Positions 25,162 through 34,080 of a DNA stretch of 64,000 nucleotides are shown piece by piece (position 1 is the stretch's first letter; each line of letters begins with the position of its first letter). The stretch lies in contig CACWXY010000001.1 in the NCBI GenBank assembly GCA_902764915.1, positions 1 to 64,000 of the forward strand, in the 5' to 3' direction. Under the pieces are notes generated by a model. It was not told where the DNA came from. It saw nothing but the letters and a program-made list of their open reading frames with translations, and did no database searches. The position numbers were made by a program, and so were the translations under genes. Source of the stretch: an uncultured Eubacteriales bacterium. GTDB lineage: Bacteria > Bacillota > Clostridia > Christensenellales > Aristaeellaceae.

Positions 25162-26667
25162 TTACACATATTTGGCTGCCAGGGTCATGATTTCCTCCTG
25201 GCTAGTATGATCTGCATCCACTTCTCCGGCAAGCCGACCACCGCTCATGACAAGAATCCGGTTGCATACGCCCAGGAGTTCCGGCATTTCCGAGGAAACC
25301 ATGATCACGGACTTGCCTTCCTTAGCCAGGTTCTGAATCAGCTGATAAATCTCATACTTGGCACCTACATCGATGCCGCGGGTCGGTTCATCCAGAAGCA
25401 GAATATCCGGACTGGTGAGAATCCAGCGGCCGAAAATAACCTTCTGCTGGTTGCCGCCAGAAAGAGACTGTATCTTGGTCTTCTGGCTGGGCGTTTTTAT
25501 GCTCATGGCCTGAATCATGGAATCCGTGGCTTCTGCCATTTTTCTGTCATTCAGGAATCCCATTTTTTCATACTTCTTCAGGCTGGCAATCACAGTGTTC
25601 TCACGAATGTTCAGAATGCCCAGAATACCGGTCGCGCGACGCTCTTCTGTCACCAGTGCAAAGCCGTTCTTAATCGCTGCCTTGGGGGATTGATTGTGAA
25701 TCTCTGTTCCATTTTTATAGATTCTGCCGCTCTTGCGCGTAGCCGCACCGAATATGTTTTCCAGAAGTTCCGTGCGTCCTGAGCCGTCCAGGCCTGCTAC
25801 GCCAAGGATTTCGCCTTTTTTCAGACTGAAGGAAACATCGCTGAGCAGAGAGTACTGTGCTGTGAGGCCTTCCACGCGCATGATATCCTCACTGCTGGCG
25901 GTCTGCAGTTTCGGCGGGAACTGGTTGGTCATTTCACGGCCTACCATCAGCCGGATAATCTCCGCCTTGGTCAGTTCCGCAGCAGGCCGTGTCGCTATAT
26001 ATTGACCGTCGCGCATGATGGTGACTTCATCAGAGATGCGCAGAATCTCATCCATCTTATGGGAAATATAAATGATGCCGCACCCACGTTCCCGAAGCAT
26101 ATTGATGATTCTGAAGAGATGCTCTACCTCCTGTTCGGTCAGAGAAGAGGTCGGTTCATCCAGCACTATGACTTTGGAATGGAAGGAAACGGCCTTGGCA
26201 ATTTCCACCATCTGACGCTGTGACACCGGCATCTTGCTCATGACCATCCGCGGGTCCACATGCACATCCAGTTCATCAAACACTTTCATGGTGTCTGCAT
26301 ACATCTGCTTTTCGCTCACGAACGGGAGTCCCTTCATGGTAGGATAACGTCCGAGCCAAATGTTATCCATGACATTGCGCTTGAGTGCCTGGTTCAATTC
26401 CTGATGCACCATGGCAACGCCGTGATCCAGCGCTTCCCGGGAGGACTTGAAATTGATTTCCTGTCCTTCCAGATAAATATGGCCTTCATCCTTGGAATAG
26501 ATTCCGAACAGGCATTTCATCAGCGTGGATTTACCGGCTCCGTTTTCCCCCATCAGGGCATGCACCGTACCGGCGCGTACCGTGAGCTGCGCATGATCCA
26601 GTGCCTTGACACCGGGGAAGGACTTGCAGATACCTTCCATGCGCAGCAATACGTTTTGATTGTCCAT
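25162..26667 (-). CDS. mglA: Galactose/methyl-galactoside ABC ATPase (two ATP-binding domains)
   Basis: The protein has 501 aa from ATG 26667. The N-terminal ABC domain has Walker [10 protein letters not shown], signature [14 protein letters not shown] and Walker [12 protein letters not shown]. The C-terminal domain has the degenerate first loop [11 protein letters not shown], signature [14 protein letters not shown] and [17 protein letters not shown]. This duplicated carbohydrate-uptake CUT2 architecture fits MglA/RbsA. It is in the order mglB-mglA-mglC. Confidence 0.9.
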   Translation of the reverse strand: MDNQNVLLRMEGICKSFPGVKALDHAQLTVRAGTVHALMGENGAGKSTLMKCLFGIYSKDEGHIYLEGQEINFKSSREALDHGVAMVHQELNQALKRNVMDNIWLGRYPTMKGLPFVSEKQMYADTMKVFDELDVHVDPRMVMSKMPVSQRQMVEIAKAVSFHSKVIVLDEPTSSLTEQEVEHLFRIINMLRERGCGIIYISHKMDEILRISDEVTIMRDGQYIATRPAAELTKAEIIRLMVGREMTNQFPPKLQTASSEDIMRVEGLTAQYSLLSDVSFSLKKGEILGVAGLDGSGRTELLENIFGAATRKSGRIYKNGTEIHNQSPKAAIKNGFALVTEERRATGILGILNIRENTVIASLKKYEKMGFLNDRKMAEATDSMIQAMSIKTPSQKTKIQSLSGGNQQKVIFGRWILTSPDILLLDEPTRGIDVGAKYEIYQLIQNLAKEGKSVIMVSSEMPELLGVCNRILVMSGGRLAGEVDADHTSQEEIMTLAAKYV

Positions 26668-26729
26668 GCCTTGCTGCTCCTTTATGTTTAATGCCGTCAC
26701 GGCACAATGCCGATGACAATGAAAGACAA

Positions 26730-26765
26730 ATGCACGGGAGGGATCATTAATTCCCTCCCGTGCAT
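26730..26765 (-). other. Intercistronic hairpin between mglB and mglA
   Basis: A 14-bp perfect stem (26730-26743 with 26752-26765) with an 8-nt loop lies 50 nt after the mglB stop and has no full T-run. Such hairpins stabilise the 3' end of the upstream mRNA or cause partial termination, giving more binding protein than ATPase. Confidence 0.65.
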
Positions 26766-26818
26766 ACTCAAAATCTCAGCCTGATCCACTTCAGGCACAG
26801 GCCGGGCAACGATCCGGA

Positions 26819-27898
26819 TTACTCACCGGTGTAGGGAGCATAGGGGATCTGAACAAACCAGTCGTCAACGATCACAACGTTCTCAGCCAGGCCTTCGAAC
26901 TTGTCAACACCGTTGATCAGGTTGGATGTGATCTGTGCCACAGCATTGGCCATGCCAACAGCATCCTGCAGAACGGTACCGGTCATGCGGCCTTCACCGA
27001 TCAGTTCCTTGGCAGCATCCACAGCGTCCACGCCGAACACGGGGATTACCTTGGCACCTTCGTCGCCGGTGTTGTAGCCAGCCTGCGTCAGAGCATTGAT
27101 TGCGCCGATAGCCATATCGTCATTATTGCAGATAACAAGTTCGACCATATTGCCGTTAGCTTCGTTATACTGTGCCAGGATGGTCTGCAGATATTCGAAG
27201 GAAGCAACATTGGACCAGGTGCCGTTCAGGTCAACCAGGTACTTGTTGGTATTGGCATCGTCATAGAACTTCAGAGCGGGCTTGCCAGCCGCGGTCAGCA
27301 GTTCATCAGCCACTTCCTGAGCATACTTGGTACGGGCAATTGCTTCCTGGTTGGCTTCGTCGCCCTTGAACATGACATAGCTGATTACGCCGTCGCCGTT
27401 CAGGTCAACCGCATCATAATTGGCAACCAGATACTCACCGATCATCTGGCCTTCCAGTTTGCCGGCATCTTCGAAGTTGGTGCCGATGAAAGCTGTCTTG
27501 TCATAGCCAAGGAAGAGCTCGGAGGCTTCCGCATCGTCGGTGGATACCGCACGGTTGAAGAACACAGCGGGCTTGTCCTGAGCACGCGCCACATCCATCA
27601 GGTTCTGAGCGGTTCCGATAGCGCCGGAGTCAACCAGGTTGATGACAAGCGCGTCAGTTCCGGTTACCAGAGCGGTGTTGATATCATCGATCTGGGTCTG
27701 CTGGATTCCGTTGGAATCCTTATCGGTCACATTGATGCCCTGTGCTTCAAAAGCAGCGTCCAGCGCCGTACGCACAGAGGTCAGATACACATCACCAAAG
27801 GTGTACCAGGACACGAAGGCATTGCCTTCGGCCAGTGCGGTGCCGGCAAGGCCCAGAGCCATGACAGCAGCCAGAAGCAGAGCAAGGAACTTTTTCAT
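26819..27898 (-). CDS. mglB: Galactose/glucose-type periplasmic-binding protein
   Basis: The protein has 359 aa from ATG 27898 (AAAGGAG upstream). The signal peptide is KKFLALLLAAVMALGLAG, then TALA with cleavage before EGN, and there is no lipobox cysteine. The family-4 binding fold is shown by VSWYTFGDVYLTSVRTAL, TDALVINLVDSGAIG, KPAVFFNRAVS, VICNNDDMAIGAINAL, and VFGVDAVDAAKELIGEGRM. Sequence motifs around NNDDMA match MglB-like galactose and glucose binders. It is the first gene of the operon. Confidence 0.88.
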   Translation of the reverse strand: MKKFLALLLAAVMALGLAGTALAEGNAFVSWYTFGDVYLTSVRTALDAAFEAQGINVTDKDSNGIQQTQIDDINTALVTGTDALVINLVDSGAIGTAQNLMDVARAQDKPAVFFNRAVSTDDAEASELFLGYDKTAFIGTNFEDAGKLEGQMIGEYLVANYDAVDLNGDGVISYVMFKGDEANQEAIARTKYAQEVADELLTAAGKPALKFYDDANTNKYLVDLNGTWSNVASFEYLQTILAQYNEANGNMVELVICNNDDMAIGAINALTQAGYNTGDEGAKVIPVFGVDAVDAAKELIGEGRMTGTVLQDAVGMANAVAQITSNLINGVDKFEGLAENVVIVDDWFVQIPYAPYTGE

Positions 27899-27994
27899 AG
27901 TAATCCGTCTCCTTTTACATTTATCTCCAAGCAGCTTTCGCTGCATAAGAGCCCTTAACATTTATTCATCGGAAGAATAATCACCCGTTGCAAC

Positions 27995-28023
27995 AAGATA
28001 CAGCATTTCCTTTCATTTGACAA
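27995..28023 (-). promoter_or_regulatory. Promoter of mglBAC
   Basis: On the minus strand TTGTCA (28018-28023) and TATCTT (27995-28000) are 17 nt apart, about 100 nt upstream of the mglB start. The intervening leader contains a GCAGC-GAAA-GCTGC hairpin near 27930-27943. Confidence 0.5.
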
Positions 28024-28116
28024 GAGGCTGTTTACTGACAGTTTTCTCGGAATCTTTCAATGCTTTCCTTCCCTTTTCTTCTCTTTTTCCCTTACCGTGC
28101 GGACGTATTCCATTCA

Positions 28117-28125
28117 TGCTATAAT
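28117..28125 (+). promoter_or_regulatory. Extended -10 promoter of the SUV3-like helicase gene
   Basis: TGCTATAAT is an extended -10 without a clear -35. The predicted transcription start near 28132 rules out the TTG at 28131 and supports ATG 28164 as the start. Confidence 0.5.
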
Positions 28126-28163
28126 GCTTTTTGAACAGTTCCCTACGACAGGAGATGATGGAC

Positions 28164-30578
28164 ATGGACACCAGCGAATTCATTTCTGCAGAACAGAAAG
28201 CCTATGCGCAGGCTCTTTTGTCCGAGCGAAAAAAAGTGCTGCGGGAGAACGCACTGAAAAAAGTCAGTGTCATTACCCGTGTCATGTCCAGCGAAGAAAA
28301 AGCAGCTTACCTGTCGGGTCCTTCTTTTGAAAAGGTTCTCCAGTCTTTTCTCCATAAAGATTCCATCTATCAGGGCCTTTTGGAAGGAAAACTGCTTTCT
28401 TCCAAAGATCAGAAGGAATTCAGTCAGATACAATCTCTGATCTCGGATGCTCTTCGCTGCGGAGATTCACTGGATATTCCCTTTCTGCAGGCGGTTAAGA
28501 AAGCCTGCGTCAAATACAGCGAAGCCAGAAACGCCCGTGTTCTCATGGCAAAGAATGCACCGCTGGCAGTACTGGAGGAAGTTTTTCCTTCCCTCACCCA
28601 AAGCCTGGCGGATCGTTTCGGCCATTTTCTGGAAAATGGCGATTTCTCGCGGTATGTGTCTCCCGAATCAACAGACCAGGTATTCCTTGCCGTGGAAGAC
28701 CTTATTCAAAAGAGCAGTTTCACCCGCTGGATGAATGAGATATTTTTTCCCAGCACCTGTTCCCGGCATATCCAGGAACTGATTTATCGCAGGTACCCTG
28801 TATTGAAACGCTGCCGACGCATTCCCTGTGAAAACGGGAAAAAGCTGGAACAGATTCTCACGCAGATTGTTGAGCCGTACAAACAGCGATGCTATAAGGC
28901 GATCCAGAGCCAATACTCTGCCCCTGCTATCCAGGCCCGCCTCAGACGCAACCCAGGCCTTCAGGACATGCAGAAGGAAGCCGATCTGCGCACCGAACGG
29001 GAAAGGCAGCTGAAAGCTGCCTTTCTGAAAGCCATTCCGCCGCATTACAGAGATCTTTTCCCCTTAGCGCGTACGATTCGCCGCACTTTTCTTCTGCATC
29101 TGGGACCGACCAATTCCGGAAAGACTTTTGAGAGCGTACAGCGCCTGCGCGGTGCACGTCAGGGTATATATCTAGGGCCACTGCGCCTGCTTGCTTTCGA
29201 GCAGTTCGAGGAACTGAATCTCACCGATACCCCCTGCAGTCTTGTAACCGGTGAGGAAGAAATTCAGGTGCCTGGCAGTCATGTCCAGGCATCCACCATT
29301 GAAATGCTGGACCTTACCCGACATTATGATGTGGCAGTCGTCGATGAGTGCCAGATGATTACGGACCGTGACCGCGGCGGTGCCTGGAGCGCTGCCGTAC
29401 TGGGCTTATATGCCGATGAAATACATCTGTGTGCCTCACCGGATGCAGAGCAGCTTCTATGTCACCTGATTGATGACTGTGGAGACACCTACACCATTGT
29501 GCGGCATCAGCGAATGGCCCCGTTGAAAGTGGACCCTGCATCCTTTGACTTTCCCAAGGATGTCATGCCCGGAGATGCCCTGATCGTTTTTTCCAAGATG
29601 CGCGTTCATGCCGTTGCTGCTGAACTGAAGAACCGAGGACACAGTGTTTCCCTGATTTACGGTGCACTGCCCCCGGATGTCCGGCGAAACCAGGCAGAAC
29701 GCTTCCGCAGAGGTGAGAATGAGATCGTTGTATCAACTGACGCAATCGCCATGGGCATGAATCTTCCAATTCGCCGCGTCGTGTTTCTGGAAAACCAGAA
29801 ATATGACGGAGATATTGTCCGGCCTCTCACGGACTCAGAAATTCGGCAGATTGCTGGACGTGCCGGTCGATATGGCCAGTATGATGTGGGATATGTCAAT
29901 GCTTACGGTTTCAAGAGAGCAATCGCACACAGTCTCAGCAGACCGGCGCCTCAGCTCACTGAAGCGGTTATTCGTTTTCCGGAATCCCTCCTTGGCATTC
30001 CCCTCCCGCTGTCGCAGATTCTCATCGCCTGGATAAATATGCAGGACAACGACTGCTTTTCCAAGGCTTCCACCCAGCGTATGCTGGCTCTGACAGAGAG
30101 CATTGAAGATCCGAAGAGCGATAAAACACTCATCTATCGCTTTGTCACCATCCCCTTTGATGAAACAGACACAGCACTGTACGATGTATGGAAACATATG
30201 TACCGGACAGAAAACCGCGGAGAACATCTTGACGTTCGTCTGATGCTGCCCGAACTTACCAATCCTGATGACGCCGTCATCGGGTCCCTGGATCGTCTGG
30301 AAGATCAGTACAAACTGTGCGATCTGCTCTATAACTATGCGCGGCTCTTTCTTCCTGATCCATACAATACCCTTGCCATGATCCAGCACAGAAAGGATCT
30401 GATCTCTCAGGGAATCATTCATATTCTGTCTACGCAGAAACTGCATTCACGCACATGCAAGATATGCAGGCGTCCATTGCCCTGGAACTGGCCATACAGC
30501 ATGTGTGACAGGTGCCACTTCTCACATACAGGTTCCCACAGCCGCGGATCCGACATGTGGGACGATCAATGGTCATAA
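28164..30578 (+). CDS. SUV3-like DExH RNA helicase with C-terminal zinc ribbon
   Basis: ATG 28164 is chosen because AGGAG at 28150-28154 lies 9 nt before it; the protein has 804 aa. The first 310 residues are helical and poorly conserved. The helicase core then starts with HLGPTNSGKTFESVQRL (motif I, about residues 314-321), GIYLGPLRLLAFEQFEELN, DECQMITDRDRGGAW (motif II as DEC rather than DEAD), MRVHAVAAELKNRGHSVSL, and VVSTDAIAMGMNLPI with QIAGRAGRYGQY (motif VI). These match mitochondrial SUV3 helicases. The tail has two CxxC pairs (Cys765/768 and Cys781/784), a zinc ribbon. It probably unwinds RNA for decay, perhaps with PNPase. Confidence 0.88.
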   Translation: MDTSEFISAEQKAYAQALLSERKKVLRENALKKVSVITRVMSSEEKAAYLSGPSFEKVLQSFLHKDSIYQGLLEGKLLSSKDQKEFSQIQSLISDALRCGDSLDIPFLQAVKKACVKYSEARNARVLMAKNAPLAVLEEVFPSLTQSLADRFGHFLENGDFSRYVSPESTDQVFLAVEDLIQKSSFTRWMNEIFFPSTCSRHIQELIYRRYPVLKRCRRIPCENGKKLEQILTQIVEPYKQRCYKAIQSQYSAPAIQARLRRNPGLQDMQKEADLRTERERQLKAAFLKAIPPHYRDLFPLARTIRRTFLLHLGPTNSGKTFESVQRLRGARQGIYLGPLRLLAFEQFEELNLTDTPCSLVTGEEEIQVPGSHVQASTIEMLDLTRHYDVAVVDECQMITDRDRGGAWSAAVLGLYADEIHLCASPDAEQLLCHLIDDCGDTYTIVRHQRMAPLKVDPASFDFPKDVMPGDALIVFSKMRVHAVAAELKNRGHSVSLIYGALPPDVRRNQAERFRRGENEIVVSTDAIAMGMNLPIRRVVFLENQKYDGDIVRPLTDSEIRQIAGRAGRYGQYDVGYVNAYGFKRAIAHSLSRPAPQLTEAVIRFPESLLGIPLPLSQILIAWINMQDNDCFSKASTQRMLALTESIEDPKSDKTLIYRFVTIPFDETDTALYDVWKHMYRTENRGEHLDVRLMLPELTNPDDAVIGSLDRLEDQYKLCDLLYNYARLFLPDPYNTLAMIQHRKDLISQGIIHILSTQKLHSRTCKICRRPLPWNWPYSMCDRCHFSHTGSHSRGSDMWDDQWS

Positions 30579-30715
30579 GGCTGCAGGATGTCTGCGCAAC
30601 TGTTTCTGTGTTTCATCCCGTTCGATTGTCTACTGCCAGTAGATTTCCATACTCACCTCCTGGATTATCATAGAATCATCCCAAGCGGGATGAAAAAAAC
30701 AAGGAGGAAATGACT

Positions 30716-31258
30716 ATGAACACGAATGCTGCTGCGTATGAACTGCAGGGAGTCTACAGAAACACGGATCAGGTGGAAAAGAACATTATGGACTATGCTT
30801 TACTGGCATCCCTTTCGAATATTGCTCTCAGCTTTATTCCGGGAGTCAGCACCGCAGCGCTCGTCACCGGTTCCATTGGCTTTACGGTAGCGCTCTATGC
30901 CTCTCTCTGCAAGCTTATGGAGATCCATATGAGCGAGAATACGCTCCGTATTCTGGCCTCCGCGGCATTTTCCAATCTAACAGCAAATCTCACTTCTGCC
31001 CTCATTCTCTCTCTGGTTGCGTCCTTTATTCCGGGATTGAGCAATATATCCGGCCCTGTCATCGCTTTTGCGGCGGTATATCTGGCAGGAAACATGTTTG
31101 TCAAGCTTCTGAGCATCTATGCCAGGGAGGGGCAGCGCGTGGACGAGATGAGCGAAGAAGAAATCCACAAGGCTATGGAAGAAATCCGAATTTCCAAAGA
31201 GGAGGCCAGGAACGCCATCCGTATCGGAACAGAACAGATAAAAGCCAATCGCACATAA
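30716..31258 (+). CDS. DUF697-like small membrane protein
   Basis: The protein has 180 aa from ATG 30716 (AAGGAGGAA at 9 nt; ATG 30710 is too close). It has four hydrophobic segments arranged as two similar helix pairs. The first is LASLSNIALSFIPGVSTAAL, then VTGSIGFTVALYASL; the second is LVASFIPGLSNISGPVIAF. The repeated SFIPG element resembles the DUF697 domain of GTPase-linked membrane proteins. The C-terminal tail is charged and helical (EEEIHKAMEEIRISKEEAR). No GTPase gene is adjacent, so a role cannot be given. Confidence 0.65.
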   Translation: MNTNAAAYELQGVYRNTDQVEKNIMDYALLASLSNIALSFIPGVSTAALVTGSIGFTVALYASLCKLMEIHMSENTLRILASAAFSNLTANLTSALILSLVASFIPGLSNISGPVIAFAAVYLAGNMFVKLLSIYAREGQRVDEMSEEEIHKAMEEIRISKEEARNAIRIGTEQIKANRT

Positions 31259-31275
31259 CTCTCTCTTATCCTTCA

Positions 31276-31301
31276 AGTCCTGTCGTAGGGCAGGACTTTT
31301 C
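31276..31301 (+). terminator. Terminator of the DUF697-like gene
   Basis: A 7-bp stem (31276-31282 with 31291-31297) is followed by TTTTC. Confidence 0.55.
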
Positions 31302-31361
31302 ATTTTCTTTCCGTTCCACAGCATGAATGCCTGTCGATGCCCGACCGGATGCTTCCTTCAA

Positions 31362-31515
31362 AAAAAGAAAAGAGACCAGGCAGTGCCTGATCTCCCACTC
31401 CAGCAGCATGGAGTGTTACCTCCTATGCAGATAGGCTGTATCTGTGATTGTTCTTTTGTGACGCAATGTATAAAACAATCATTAGTATTGTAATATTTTG
31501 TAATATTTCCGTCAA
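31362..31515 (-). ncRNA. Candidate small RNA or leader-peptide transcript
   Basis: On the minus strand a near-consensus promoter (TTGACG 31510-31515, 17 nt, TACAAT 31487-31492) predicts a start near 31480. The transcript carries AGGAGGT, then a hairpin (31396-31401 with 31410-31415) whose loop contains an ATG at 31409, then a second hairpin (31372-31394) followed by a T-rich tract (TTTTCTTTTTTT). The resulting RNA is about 115 nt. A 47-codon frame starts at that ATG but runs through the terminator, so full translation would need read-through. No gene follows on that strand, so the unit stands alone. Confidence 0.45.
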
Positions 31516-31554
31516 TGGTGACAGCGTAACAATTGCGTGACAATCCCATTTTTC

Positions 31555-31588
31555 GCAAAAAACGCACCGACGTCAATATCGGTGCGTT
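31555..31588 (-). terminator. Terminator of the larC-side membrane protein gene
   Basis: A 10-bp perfect stem (31561-31570 with 31579-31588), followed on the minus strand by TTTTTTGC, lies 18 nt after the stop at 31607. Confidence 0.65.
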
Positions 31589-31606
31589 GCTTGCGCATGA
31601 TTCTCT

Positions 31607-32017
31607 TTACATCGGAAGCAGAGCATGGCCTATAGCCCATAAAAGCAGGGCTGAAAGACTGAGAATCAGAGCTGTTCTGAAAAAGCACATGCGTTTATGG
31701 CACAGATGCATAACCTTACGGGTTTCTTCCATAAGACTGCCATTATCCAGTCGCTGCTTTCCGGCCACATCCAATATGCTTTCCCTGTACACCATAAGCG
31801 GAACAGCCAGAAAAAAGAGGCTGATCAGCATCAGGAGAAGGCTCCCATACTGCATGACCGTCTGAACAGCAGCCGTATTTCTCGTCATGTGCATCACGCC
31901 GTAGAACATGCACATGCTTTCTGCGCACATCCATGCCAGCATGCGGTTTGCAATGCCTTCTGACTGTTTTCTCGCTTCCTGAAAAAGGCTCAAGGCCATG
32001 CACTCCGGTTCTCCCAT
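31607..32017 (-). CDS. Small membrane protein, 136 aa, unknown
   Basis: The protein has two clear hydrophobic segments (VMQYGSLLLMLISLFFLAVP and FFRTALILSLSALLLWAIG) separated by a charged loop with MVYRESILDVAGKQRLDNG. The N-terminus is amphipathic and methionine-rich. It starts at 32017, 16 nt after the larC stop, and is the last gene of the ECF-S / larC operon. No family is recognised. Confidence 0.55.
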   Translation of the reverse strand: MGEPECMALSLFQEARKQSEGIANRMLAWMCAESMCMFYGVMHMTRNTAAVQTVMQYGSLLLMLISLFFLAVPLMVYRESILDVAGKQRLDNGSLMEETRKVMHLCHKRMCFFRTALILSLSALLLWAIGHALLPM

Positions 32018-32033
32018 GAATTATGCCCTCAGT

Positions 32034-33317
32034 TCAGTCTTCATTCTCCACAAAATGCCGTACCTCATCCAGAGAAAGATCATGGCTTCTGGCTGCTGCA
32101 GCCAGGTCTTCATATTCAATCTTCTCTCTGGAGATTCCCATGCCACTGGCCTTTTTGATATGCATCGTTCCGTACAGAGTTTGTTTTTCTTCCATCGTAC
32201 GTTCCAGTACATATCGGCTCATATCCTGCCTGCGGATACCAAGCGTTGTTGTATGTTTCATCATAATCTGCGCGAGTTTATCAGCCATCTCCGGCATGCA
32301 GATCACAGACAGAAGAATGCCCGGACGTGATTTTTTCATTCCAATGGACTGTGTGTATACATCTCGGGCGCCGTTTGCGAAAAGCTGTTCGCATGCAAAG
32401 GCAACTGCTTCCCCGGTCATGTCATCAAGATTGCATTCCAGTTTCACGATTTCTTCCCTTGCACCCTGGCTGTCCCCCAGGAAAGCACGTACGCAATTGG
32501 CCCTTTCGAAATCTTTCTGTCCCATGCCGTAGCCGATGGCATGGCATGCCATCATTGGACGGTCTCCGAAAGCATTCGCAAAATGCTTCAGCAGCGCTGC
32601 TCCTGTTGGTGTGCAGAGTTCTCCCTGCACTTTTCCACCATAGGTCGGAATACCATTGAGAATCAGTGCCGTGGCCGGTGCAGGCACTGGAAGAATTCCA
32701 TGTATGCAGCGAACAAATCCGCACCCCACATGAACCGGAGAAACGATAACATGGTCCGCACCGATCATATCCATCAAAAGACAGACACCAACTACATCTG
32801 CCACAGCATCCAGTGTTCCCACTTCGTGGAAATGGATCTGAGATACAGGTGTTCCATGCACCTGGCTCTCTGCTTCAGCAATAATCGTATAGACAGCCTG
32901 CGCATCGGTTTTTACCTTGTCAGAGAGAGGCATCGTCTGAATCAATTGTGTGATATCTTCCATACTGGCGTGGTGGTGATGATGATGGCCCTCTTCTGCA
33001 TCATGGTGGTGATGATGGCCTCCCTCCGCTTCATGATGATGACGTCCATCCTCAGGCGCCTCTTCATATGAATGCATTTCCATACGGGCAGTATCCACAT
33101 CCTGAGAAACCTCGTCTTCACCATGAACGGTTACCCGCATATGCGTCCCACGAATTCCACACTTTTCGGCATCCTCCGCGGCAATCTGTACACCGACAAG
33201 CCCCAGACTGTTCATTTTTGTCAGAAAGCCTTCCCTGTCTGGGCAGATCTCCCACAAGGCAGCCATCAGCATATCACCGGCAGCGCCCATATTACATTCA
33301 AGATACAGTGTCTTCAC
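32034..33317 (-). CDS. larC: Nickel-pincer cofactor cyclometallase LarC
   Basis: The protein has 427 aa from GTG 33317 (GAGGAGAATTTCG upstream). It begins KTLYLECNMGAAGDMLMAAL, the LarC signature, and has a metal-binding segment (GRHHHEAEGGHHHHHDAEEG and more His) between residues about 85 and 115. HFHEVGTLDAVADVVG and ELCTPTGAALLKHFA follow, then the CTP-dependent C-terminal domain (EIVKLECNLDDMTGEAVAF and later KKASGMGISREKIEYEDLA). LarC inserts nickel into the pyridinium-dithiocarboxylate precursor made by LarB and LarE. Unlike Lactobacillus, where larC1 and larC2 are split by a frameshift, this gene is one frame. LarA, LarB and LarE are not in the window. Confidence 0.92.
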   Translation of the reverse strand: MKTLYLECNMGAAGDMLMAALWEICPDREGFLTKMNSLGLVGVQIAAEDAEKCGIRGTHMRVTVHGEDEVSQDVDTARMEMHSYEEAPEDGRHHHEAEGGHHHHHDAEEGHHHHHHASMEDITQLIQTMPLSDKVKTDAQAVYTIIAEAESQVHGTPVSQIHFHEVGTLDAVADVVGVCLLMDMIGADHVIVSPVHVGCGFVRCIHGILPVPAPATALILNGIPTYGGKVQGELCTPTGAALLKHFANAFGDRPMMACHAIGYGMGQKDFERANCVRAFLGDSQGAREEIVKLECNLDDMTGEAVAFACEQLFANGARDVYTQSIGMKKSRPGILLSVICMPEMADKLAQIMMKHTTTLGIRRQDMSRYVLERTMEEKQTLYGTMHIKKASGMGISREKIEYEDLAAAARSHDLSLDEVRHFVENED

Positions 33318-33328
33318 CGAAATTCTCC

Positions 33329-33868
33329 TCATCCATTCAGTGTAAGTCCTATATGCTCCATTGCCATGACAAGCAGCGGAATCAGAACAATATGCAGTAT
33401 TATACCGGGTATTGCATTCGTCACGGCTCCTGCCAGAAACAAAGCCATCGTAAACGTCTTACCCGTAAAGCCAGCGATAACAGCCTGAGCCACGCCCCAG
33501 ACGAGACGGCCTGTAATCATGGCAAGAATCAGGGTCACATAGATCATGACTTTCTTCCGGGGAAGGCGTCTGTATAGAATACCAGATACAGCCCCATAGG
33601 TAGCCAGCTCAAAAGCCATTGCCACTCCAGTAGGAAAGAGTGGCGGCATTCCGAACAGTGCACCCCGCAGGATCGGTGCAATGAAGCCTACCACCATACC
33701 CCACTGCCAGCCGCATACGAAACCGCACAGCAGAACCGGGATATGCATTGGACTCAGCATGGCACCAATCTGAGGGATCTGTCCGGTAAGGAACGGCAGT
33801 ACCATGGCAATCCCAAGGAAAAGGGCAGAGTATGTCATTTTCTGTACACGTACATGTGTCATATTCAT
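33329..33868 (-). CDS. ECF transporter S subunit (substrate-binding), unknown substrate
   Basis: This 179-aa hydrophobic protein has about six spans and the pattern LPFLTGQIPQIGAMLSPMH, HIPVLLCGFVCGWQWG, and MPPLFPTGVAMAFELATYG, found in PF12822-type ECF substrate-capture components. It uses a shared EcfA/EcfT module from elsewhere. It is 11 nt upstream of larC and is preceded by a riboswitch-like leader with its own promoter. The ligand is not known. A link to the Lar pathway (nickel or a nicotinate-type precursor) is an inference from position only. Confidence 0.75.
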   Translation of the reverse strand: MNMTHVRVQKMTYSALFLGIAMVLPFLTGQIPQIGAMLSPMHIPVLLCGFVCGWQWGMVVGFIAPILRGALFGMPPLFPTGVAMAFELATYGAVSGILYRRLPRKKVMIYVTLILAMITGRLVWGVAQAVIAGFTGKTFTMALFLAGAVTNAIPGIILHIVLIPLLVMAMEHIGLTLNG

Positions 33869-33950
33869 CGGTATGTTTTTTCCTTTCGTGTGCCGTAATA
33901 ATGATCCTTTCTGGTATGACACCTGTCCAGAGGATAGGATAACGGGCACG

Positions 33951-34075
33951 AAAAAAGGTGCCCAAACATCCCCCTTCTGAGGAGGGTTCAGGTACCTTCA
34001 TGATACCAAATTGCTGCGTTGACGTTGCTGGTACGCTGTCTGCTTCTGCAGACAATCACCGGCTCATGCCGATGC
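33951..34075 (-). promoter_or_regulatory. Riboswitch-like structured leader of the ECF-S / larC operon
   Basis: The transcript starts near 34074. It contains a stem TGTCTGC-AGAA-GCAGACA, then the segment GGTATC (34007-34002) that can pair with GGTACC (33996-33991). That same GGTACC also forms the base of a long terminator hairpin (33996-33957) followed by six T (33956-33951). The two pairings are mutually exclusive, which is the layout of a transcription-control riboswitch or attenuator. It did not match a class I know (TPP, cobalamin, THF, FMN, ZTP, T-box), so the ligand is unassigned. Confidence 0.55.
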
Positions 34076-34080
34076 ATCGA

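Noticed and set aside
28131-28163. TTG start for the SUV3-like helicase
   Set aside because: It coincides with the predicted transcription start and has no ribosome binding site; ATG 28164 has AGGAG at 9 nt.
32034-33317. A programmed frameshift in larC as in Lactobacillus
   Set aside because: The gene is one continuous frame with both domains, so no frameshift is needed.
33951-34075. Assigning the leader to THF, TPP, cobalamin or T-box classes
   Set aside because: The conserved core sequences of these classes were not found; naming one would be a guess.
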